Source: Hydrogenophaga sp. (lineage in GTDB: Bacteria; Pseudomonadota; Gammaproteobacteria; Burkholderiales; Burkholderiaceae_C). Taken from it: DNA of 47,440 nt. This document shows positions 42,087 to 47,440 of this stretch, in pieces (the first letter of the stretch is position 1; each line of letters starts with the position of its first letter). Under the pieces are notes generated by a model. That model ran no database searches. It worked only from the letters and a program-made list of their open reading frames with translations, and was not told where the DNA came from. A program made the position numbers and the translations under genes. The stretch lies in the NCBI RefSeq assembly GCF_018780075.1, contig NZ_JADMKB010000051.1, forward strand, positions 1-47,440, read 5' to 3'.

Positions 42087-43259
42087 ATGCAAGTGGCGCC
42101 TGACACACCTACCCCTGCACGTCGCTGGTTCGCTCGACTAAAGGTCCACCTGGCCTGGCGGTGGAAGCGTGCACGAAAGGCTCCAGGGAGACTCCTCAAT
42201 CAATGGCTAGGCAACTTTTGGTACGACCTGTGGCTCAAGCGCAAAGCGCGGACGACACGAGGCCGCTTGGCAGAATCTGAGCGTTGTGCGGTGTATGTCC
42301 TTTATCCCCGAATGGGCTTGCAGGACTCGCACTTGGCTTCGCTGGAGTATCTGGTGGGCAAGGGCTTCACGCCATTGGTAGTCAGCAACCTGACCCTAAT
42401 GCCTGCCGAGCGTGAGCGCCTCCTGCCCTTGTGCTGGCAGTTGGTGGAAAGGCCCAACTACGGATACGATTTCGGAGCATATCGAGACGGCGTCCTGCTG
42501 GCTCTTGAAGCTGTCCCCAGCATGCGTCAGCTGCTGCTCGCGAACGATTCGGTCTGGTTTCCGGTCCCCGCAGCTTCTGATTGGCTGGCGAAAGCCGAGC
42601 GACTGGATGTGGACTTGGCTGGAGCGGCCTCCAACGATGGTTGGGTCGACTATTTGACAGATGCAGGTCGTGGAAGGCGCTGGGTCTTCGACCCCTTGGC
42701 ACCTCGGCTGCATTACTGTTCGTTCGCGTTGCTGTTAGGTTCCCAGGTTTTGAGGGATCCAGAATTCAATCGGTTTTGGCGGAAATTAAAACTCACTTCA
42801 GACAAGCTGTTGACTATTCGCCGGGGCGAGATAGGCCTGAGTCGTTGGATCATCGATCGGGGATATAGTCATGGTGAAACGCTGGATTTGAATCAGTTTG
42901 AACAGGAGTTGGAGCAGTTTGATTCTGCGAGATTGTATGATCTGGTTGAACATTTGATCATTCCCGAGGATGTTGAACTGCGCAAAGAGCAGAAGAGGCT
43001 GATTGAACAGCCCGCGGATCGTTCTGATTTGGTCGAATTGCGGCGTTTCATTCTCTTGGCCACAGCAGCCACTGGGCCTGCCTATGCCTTGCCCCATTGG
43101 TCCTTGCAAGAGCAAAGGTTCGGCTTCCTCAAGAAGTCACCAATGTGGCTCAGCGAACCCACAGCCCGAATCACCCAATCCATCATCGAGCGCCACGGAG
43201 ACTCCGCCATGCTCAAAGAAGCCCTGCAGCTTGCTTGTGGGGTCAAGTCTAAGTCGTGA
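42087..43259 (+). CDS. Rhamnan-synthesis F (RgpF)-like protein, second copy
   Basis: A 390-residue protein with the RgpF-type core: VYVLYPRMGLQDSHLASLEYL, then PNYGYDFGAYRDGVL, LLLANDSVWFPVP, and LAGAASNDGWVD. The N-terminal 45 residues are strongly basic. It shares the GYDFxAY and NDS motifs with the protein at 3184-4074 but is longer and clearly diverged. It begins at the ATG at 42087, nine bases after the Wzx stop, and is the last gene of the coupled export operon. A glycan-building role is likely from family and context; the exact reaction is unknown. Confidence 0.78.
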   Translation: MQVAPDTPTPARRWFARLKVHLAWRWKRARKAPGRLLNQWLGNFWYDLWLKRKARTTRGRLAESERCAVYVLYPRMGLQDSHLASLEYLVGKGFTPLVVSNLTLMPAERERLLPLCWQLVERPNYGYDFGAYRDGVLLALEAVPSMRQLLLANDSVWFPVPAASDWLAKAERLDVDLAGAASNDGWVDYLTDAGRGRRWVFDPLAPRLHYCSFALLLGSQVLRDPEFNRFWRKLKLTSDKLLTIRRGEIGLSRWIIDRGYSHGETLDLNQFEQELEQFDSARLYDLVEHLIIPEDVELRKEQKRLIEQPADRSDLVELRRFILLATAATGPAYALPHWSLQEQRFGFLKKSPMWLSEPTARITQSIIERHGDSAMLKEALQLACGVKSKS

Positions 43260-43459
43260 GATGCCCTTGGGGCGTCAGAACTGTTACAGGAAAACCAGAA
43301 ACCTAAAAGAAATTCCCCTTGTTGAGAAGTGGTGCAAGGATGAAGTGGAGGTCATGTCACGAACAATGGCCTGGTTTCTGGAGCCTTGATTCCACACCCC
43401 GAACTCGGCTCAATGCTACCCTGCCTGACCCGGATGTGAAAGAACTAAAGGTGTTGATA

Positions 43460-45898
43460 ATGCAAGATTCAAAGTTACGTGCAACAGGGGTGATTCGGCG
43501 AAATTCACGCTCCTACGTAGAACACGTTTTTGCACTCAATGAAGTGCATCAACCTTTAGTTAGCTTTCCAGACGAATTGTCTGCCAGGGAGCCAGTCGGT
43601 ATCGTCATAGAGGAGTGTCTCGTTCCCGATGCAGGTGGTGGCTGGTTCAATGAACACCATGCATTGATTCATGATGATCTCCCTGCGCAGGTGACCTTTA
43701 CCTCGGGCACAGAGGGTAAGCCAAAGGGCATCGTCCTCAGTTACTCCAACCTTGCCGATGCGGCTGAGCGAATCATCTCCGAGATGGGCCTGACATCTGA
43801 TGTGCGCGAATACATCGGTGTCCCAGTCACACACAGCTTCGGAATGGCACGCATACGCGTCATCAGTGCAGTGGGAGGGCAGTCTTACATACCACCGCGT
43901 GGATTTGATCCACTGGAGTTTTCACGAATGCTCGGTGCCGGGGAGGTTAACTCGCTTTCCGCAGTGCCCACCCTCCTGCGGATTTTGCTGCAAGACCCCC
44001 AAGTGGTTGGCGATGCGGGCGGGAAACTGCGCTGGATGGAAATCGGCTCTCAATACATGACTGCCGCGGAGAAAAGAGGCATCCGAGAGCTATTCCCCAA
44101 CGCGCGGATTGTTCAGCACTATGGTCTCACCGAGGCATCCCGCAGCACTTTTTTGCAGATTTCGGAGGCGCCAGAAGAATTGCTCGAATCTGTGGGGCGT
44201 GCTGTTGGCCAAACCGAGGTCAGTATCTCTCCAGACGGTCGAATCCGTATTCGAGGTCCGCATGTTGCGCGGTGGCGCATCGACGGCGATGATCTGCAAG
44301 CGTTACCTGAATCTGATGGCTGGCTGGTAACCGGTGACTTGGGTCATCTGAACAATGGGTATCTTTTCTATGATGGTCGGGCTGACGATCTGATCAACAG
44401 CGGTGGCCTGAAAATCAATCCAGACATCTTGGAAGAGAGGATCACTAAATTATTGCGAAATACTGGGAAGATTGTCGTGACCAAAGTTCCTGACGCGCTT
44501 CGTGGGGAGGGGGTTTTGGTCGTGGCGAATTCTGAAAATTTGGATGAGGCGCAACTCAAAAAGGCATCATTTGAGGCACTCAAGACGATGGGGCTGGATG
44601 TGGGGGGCGCCTTGCATGTTAAGCTGGTGACAGAGATTCCGCAGACGGCAACTGGCAAACCTCTGCGGCGACTCCTGACTGAGGATTTCAATCATTCAAA
44701 CGCAGCCATTGACGCGAATGCCAACGCTGGCAAGCCAATTCGACCAATGGCGCAAGACGTGCTGGATTTCTTTCGGCAATTCTTTCCTGGTCGCAAGATA
44801 GACTCCGGCGCGAGCTTTGAAGTCCTTGGGGGTGATTCGCTTGGATACATCCAGTTTTCAATGGGATTCGAAGATCGGTTTGGCCCTCTGCCGAGCGGAT
44901 GGGAGTCGCTAACTGTCGCGCAATTGCAGAGCGGTATCAGCGCTACGCTTGGGAAGAAACCCTATCTTCGCCTGGAGTCTGCAACGCTGACACGTGCGTT
45001 TTTCATGATTTGTATCGTGGCCTTGCACCTTGATACGTTCGTATACAGCAGCAACTGGGGTGCCGCGTATTTTCTTTTTTTATTGGCTGGTTACAGCCTC
45101 ATGCGTTTTCAGTGGCCAGAGATCAGTCGCACTGGAAAGGTAGGATCGATTTTTGGAACCATTGTTCGCATCGCCGTCCCAACGGTGGCTGTTATCATTG
45201 CGTTGCAGCTTTGGGCTCATGAAACTGAGTTGAAGCCTTTATTGCTGATTTCGAACTTATTTGATCCCAGTCAGTACCATGTTGCATACTTCTATTTTGC
45301 TGAAATATACATGCAACTTCTGCTGTTGATTGCGGGGGTTTTCTCTTTTAAAGTGGTGCGAAATTCTTTCAAAGAAAACCCTTTGATGAGTGGAACTGCT
45401 TTTATTTTTTTTGCAATTGTATTGAGCTATCTGATGGAGTTGATGTGGGACACCAACTATATTTACCATAGAACGCCGATATGGTATCTATGGACTGTTG
45501 CATGTGGAATGCTTATTGCCAGTGCTGTCACTCGCGATCTATCTACTCGTTTGATGGTGATGGCAATCGTAACGGTCGCCGTGTTGATTCATCATGGCGT
45601 TACGTCAGCTACGTTCTATATCTGTGGGGGCTGTGCGTTATTGCTTTTCTGGCCAGAGATATCTGTTCCGGCTCCTGTGAAAAGGATCGTCGGCGAGGTC
45701 GCAGGGGCATCGATGTTCATGTACCTTAGCCACTACCAAGTCAAGTCGCTAGTAGCTCGACTGTTCCATGCACCGATGCCCTGGATTGCCTTGGTCGCTG
45801 CAGTTTTTGTCGGTATCGTGTTCGCTCGAACCTATTTCTGGGGGGAAAGTCAGGCGTTGGCCTTTGGAAGAAGGCACGGCTGGTGGGGGAGACAGTAG
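43460..45898 (+). CDS. Adenylate ligase - carrier protein - acyltransferase-3 fusion
   Basis: An 812-residue three-part protein. Residues 1-405 are an AMP-binding ligase: FTSGTEGKPKG (80-90), HYGLTEAS (220-227), TGDLG (291-295) and the terminal catalytic Lys in TATGKPLRR (K400). Its N-terminal part is short, with only about 80 residues before the P-loop. Residues about 430-495 are a carrier domain with S460 (EVLGGDSLGY). Residues about 505-812 are an integral membrane acyltransferase-3 domain with around ten helices and the likely catalytic H523 (AFFMICIVALHLDTF). The expected cycle is to adenylate an acid, load it on its own carrier arm and pass it through the membrane domain to a glycan. 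The start at 43460 has AAAGG eight bases upstream. Base composition is lower in GC than the upstream operon. Confidence 0.9.
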   Translation: MQDSKLRATGVIRRNSRSYVEHVFALNEVHQPLVSFPDELSAREPVGIVIEECLVPDAGGGWFNEHHALIHDDLPAQVTFTSGTEGKPKGIVLSYSNLADAAERIISEMGLTSDVREYIGVPVTHSFGMARIRVISAVGGQSYIPPRGFDPLEFSRMLGAGEVNSLSAVPTLLRILLQDPQVVGDAGGKLRWMEIGSQYMTAAEKRGIRELFPNARIVQHYGLTEASRSTFLQISEAPEELLESVGRAVGQTEVSISPDGRIRIRGPHVARWRIDGDDLQALPESDGWLVTGDLGHLNNGYLFYDGRADDLINSGGLKINPDILEERITKLLRNTGKIVVTKVPDALRGEGVLVVANSENLDEAQLKKASFEALKTMGLDVGGALHVKLVTEIPQTATGKPLRRLLTEDFNHSNAAIDANANAGKPIRPMAQDVLDFFRQFFPGRKIDSGASFEVLGGDSLGYIQFSMGFEDRFGPLPSGWESLTVAQLQSGISATLGKKPYLRLESATLTRAFFMICIVALHLDTFVYSSNWGAAYFLFLLAGYSLMRFQWPEISRTGKVGSIFGTIVRIAVPTVAVIIALQLWAHETELKPLLLISNLFDPSQYHVAYFYFAEIYMQLLLLIAGVFSFKVVRNSFKENPLMSGTAFIFFAIVLSYLMELMWDTNYIYHRTPIWYLWTVACGMLIASAVTRDLSTRLMVMAIVTVAVLIHHGVTSATFYICGGCALLLFWPEISVPAPVKRIVGEVAGASMFMYLSHYQVKSLVARLFHAPMPWIALVAAVFVGIVFARTYFWGESQALAFGRRHGWWGRQ

Positions 45899-45943
45899 AG
45901 GGCGATGAGTGGGCCCCTTGTTTTTTCTTCACACTCTGAAACC

Positions 45944-45962
45944 ATGCGACACTTTGTCGCAT
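45944..45962. repeat. Perfect 8-bp inverted repeat overlapping a start codon
   Basis: ATGCGACA, a three-base loop CTT, then TGTCGCAT. The right arm includes the first two bases of the ATG at 45961, so an RNA hairpin would hide the initiation site. No T-run follows, so it is not a terminator. It could be a translational switch, a protein-binding palindrome, or chance. Confidence 0.6.
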
Positions 45963-47166
45963 GCGGCTGAATTTTCTATCCCTCTTGATAGCTTTGCCCC
46001 TGGCCCTTCTTTCTGGAGTGGTCGGGTGTCGTTCACAGGATGAGCCTAAATTGGGCATTCCGAAGGACCTTTCGATCATCGGGACTCGGTGGGACGCGAC
46101 ACCGCGCTCTTCGGCGACTGTGTTGATCTCCGGTCACAGCCTGACAGATCCTCTACCGGATCCCCTTGTTGCCATTGCGCACAGTCTCGGGACGACCATC
46201 GAATGGAATCGCCAGTCTGTACCCGGCTCGTCCGTGCGCGTCCGCACGCGAGGGCTGGATGAAAGTCAGGGTGTATGGGCTGGCTACCGCACCGGCTTCA
46301 ATCGTGACAGCGAGAATATGGACGTCTTGGCGGAATTGCGCTCACCGCGCACCATCAACGCGCGCAAATACGACGTTCTGTTGATCACTGAACAACATGG
46401 TCTTCTGGGGACCTTGGTATGGAACGACACGGTTCGCTACCTGAGGCATTTTCACGATCGCTTCATCGAGGCCAATCCGTCGGGCAGCACCTACTTCTAC
46501 GAGCCTTGGATCAGCATCTCAGACAAATCCGACCCCCGAAAATGGATCACCTATGAGCGGGCTGCATCACCAATATGGCAGTGCATCGCGACGCGCGTCA
46601 ACGTCGCGCTCGCTCATGAAGGTCGTACCGATCGCATAGTGACTATTCCGGCCGGACTCGCTCTTGCAGAGCTCGTCAACCGCGCGACGACCGGGGCCGG
46701 TTTGCTTGACGTAAGTCGCGGTAGTGTGCGTGAGACGATGGATGCGTTGATTTCGGATGACGTGCACGTTTCCACGCTCGGCGGCTACTTCGTTTCACTG
46801 GTAACGTACTCATCGATCTATCGGAGAAGTCCGGTCGGTGCTGGCGCACCAGAATCGGTCAAGTTAAGCACGGCGCGCGCGCTACAGGAGTTTGCATGGG
46901 ATTTTGTGTCTCGTTACTACTCTAGCTATCAACCTTTGTCACTTGAAGAGTGTAGGGAGCGCGTCGTGCGGCAGTTCAACTCAGCGTATTGGGCCTACGA
47001 GCATGAAATCGGTTTCGCTAGAGATGATGGCGCCCTGCAAGCGTTTGCCAAGGTGGTGCGTCTGCGCTTCCAATGGAAGCAACGTTTCGGGACTCTCGAT
47101 TCGAGCAATCCACTTTACTTCGATGCTGCGACCAATCATCAGTACTGGCTACTTGGGCCGGAATGA
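45961..47166 (+). CDS. Lipoprotein resembling SGNH/GDSL hydrolases
   Basis: A 401-residue protein with a lipoprotein signal peptide (LLSGVVGC, lipidated C23). The first strand reads TVLISGHSLTD, with S60 in the place of the SGNH nucleophile. Near the C-terminal side, ISDDVHVSTLGGYF supplies the DxxH pair (D266, H269) expected of the block V catalytic dyad. Blocks II and III are not clear, so the assignment is moderate. SGNH enzymes on the envelope usually remove or transfer O-acyl groups on polysaccharides. It directly follows the membrane acyltransferase, which supports an acyl-editing partnership. No good ribosome binding site is visible in front of the ATG. Confidence 0.65.
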   Translation: MRLNFLSLLIALPLALLSGVVGCRSQDEPKLGIPKDLSIIGTRWDATPRSSATVLISGHSLTDPLPDPLVAIAHSLGTTIEWNRQSVPGSSVRVRTRGLDESQGVWAGYRTGFNRDSENMDVLAELRSPRTINARKYDVLLITEQHGLLGTLVWNDTVRYLRHFHDRFIEANPSGSTYFYEPWISISDKSDPRKWITYERAASPIWQCIATRVNVALAHEGRTDRIVTIPAGLALAELVNRATTGAGLLDVSRGSVRETMDALISDDVHVSTLGGYFVSLVTYSSIYRRSPVGAGAPESVKLSTARALQEFAWDFVSRYYSSYQPLSLEECRERVVRQFNSAYWAYEHEIGFARDDGALQAFAKVVRLRFQWKQRFGTLDSSNPLYFDAATNHQYWLLGPE

Positions 47167-47386
47167 AGTCCCCTTGAAAACCTGAACTGAAAAGCCCCGA
47201 GTTTTGAGGAGGCTCTTTTCCTTGAGAGGATAGAGCCATGAGCAAGAAGTCGAACCAGTTTTCACCCGAAGTGCGCGAACGTGCCGTTCGCATGGTCCAG
47301 GAGCACCGAGGCGAGTACCCGTCGTTGTGGGCAGCCATTGATTCGATCGCGCCCAAGATCGGTTGTGTGCCACAAACCCTGCACAC
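47167..47386 (+). mobile_element. IS3-family element, left part only
   Basis: The first transposase gene begins at the ATG at 47238 ([19 protein letters not shown]), a familiar IS3-family orfA opening with the helix-turn-helix segment [18 protein letters not shown]. Its native coding sequence stops near 47382, after VPQTLH, where a second element joins. The left terminal repeat should lie between 47167 and about 47200; the exact end is not clear. Confidence 0.8.
47238..47386 (+). pseudogene. IS3-family orfA (transposase DNA-binding subunit), interrupted
   Basis: About 48 native codons remain, encoding the N-terminal helix-turn-helix of an IS3 OrfA. The frame continues through the junction into foreign sequence ([10 protein letters not shown]), which shows that the gene is broken by insertion rather than by the window edge. 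Confidence 0.8.
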
Positions 47387-47440
47387 TGAACTGACCCCCA
47401 GAAGTTGGACAAACTTCGAGGGGTTTCATGAGGAAGTACA
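47387..47440 (+). mobile_element. Left end of a second insertion sequence, cut by the window edge
   Basis: TGAACTGACCCCCAGAAGTT starts abruptly inside the IS3 orfA and looks like an IS3-type terminal inverted repeat (TG start). It is followed by a new ATG at 47428 (MRKYT...), the likely first codon of its own orfA. The rest lies outside the window. Confidence 0.6.

Overview
The window comes from a moderately GC-rich Gram-negative bacterium, most likely a betaproteobacterium of the order Burkholderiales (Comamonadaceae-like). This rests on the gene style, the IS3-type element at the right edge, and a Wzx/Wzy exopolysaccharide (EPS) system of the Methylobacillus methanolan / PEP-CTERM-associated type. 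I could not place the species. Almost the whole window is one large surface-polysaccharide locus, with insertion-sequence debris at about 5.6 kb and at the right edge. No tRNA, rRNA or CRISPR array was seen.

Layout. 0-1.6 kb: 3' part of a secreted Pro-Ala-linker / PKD-like / beta-helix protein. 1.6-8.1 kb: two GT4 glycosyltransferases, an RgpF-like protein, the initiating undecaprenyl-phosphate sugar phosphotransferase (WcaJ-like), an IS3 transposase fragment and a FkbM methyltransferase. 8.2-21.1 kb: a four-gene minus-strand operon, in transcription order a type I PKS (KS-AT-KR-DH-ACP-TE), a GT2 glycosyltransferase, an NRPS (formyltransferase, condensation remnant, adenylation domain interrupted by a luciferase-like monooxygenase, PCP) and a phosphopantetheinyl transferase. 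A perfect CRP-type palindrome lies upstream. 21.1-28.2 kb: ExeA-like ATPase, WecG/TagA transferase, GT4, SAM methyltransferase, then a possible lipid-linked pentose module (ArnT-like GT39, HAD-UbiA fusion, small EamA-type flippase). 28.3-34.4 kb: a tightly coupled minus-strand operon of GT2, asparagine-synthase-like amidotransferase, GT4, GT2 and polysaccharide deacetylase. 34.8-43.3 kb: the divergent export and assembly operon: OPX export protein, outer-membrane beta-barrel, Wzz/EpsF, CpsD/EpsG-like ATPase, Wzy, Wzx and a second RgpF-like protein. 43.5-47.2 kb: a single-chain adenylate ligase / carrier protein / membrane acyltransferase, and a lipoprotein resembling SGNH hydrolases. 47.2-47.4 kb: one IS inserted into another.

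How it may work together (inference). WcaJ starts a lipid-linked repeat unit, the many glycosyltransferases extend it, Wzx flips it, Wzy polymerises it, and Wzz, the kinase-like ATPase, the OPX protein and the beta-barrel control chain length and export. The unusual part is that two carrier-protein systems sit inside this locus. The NRPS-PKS is predicted to make a short N-formylated, glycine-derived acyl unit. The ligase-carrier-acyltransferase fusion looks built to activate an acid and pass it to a membrane-proximal glycan. Together they suggest an EPS decorated with a custom assembly-line acyl group. I consider this the best candidate for an undescribed system in the window.
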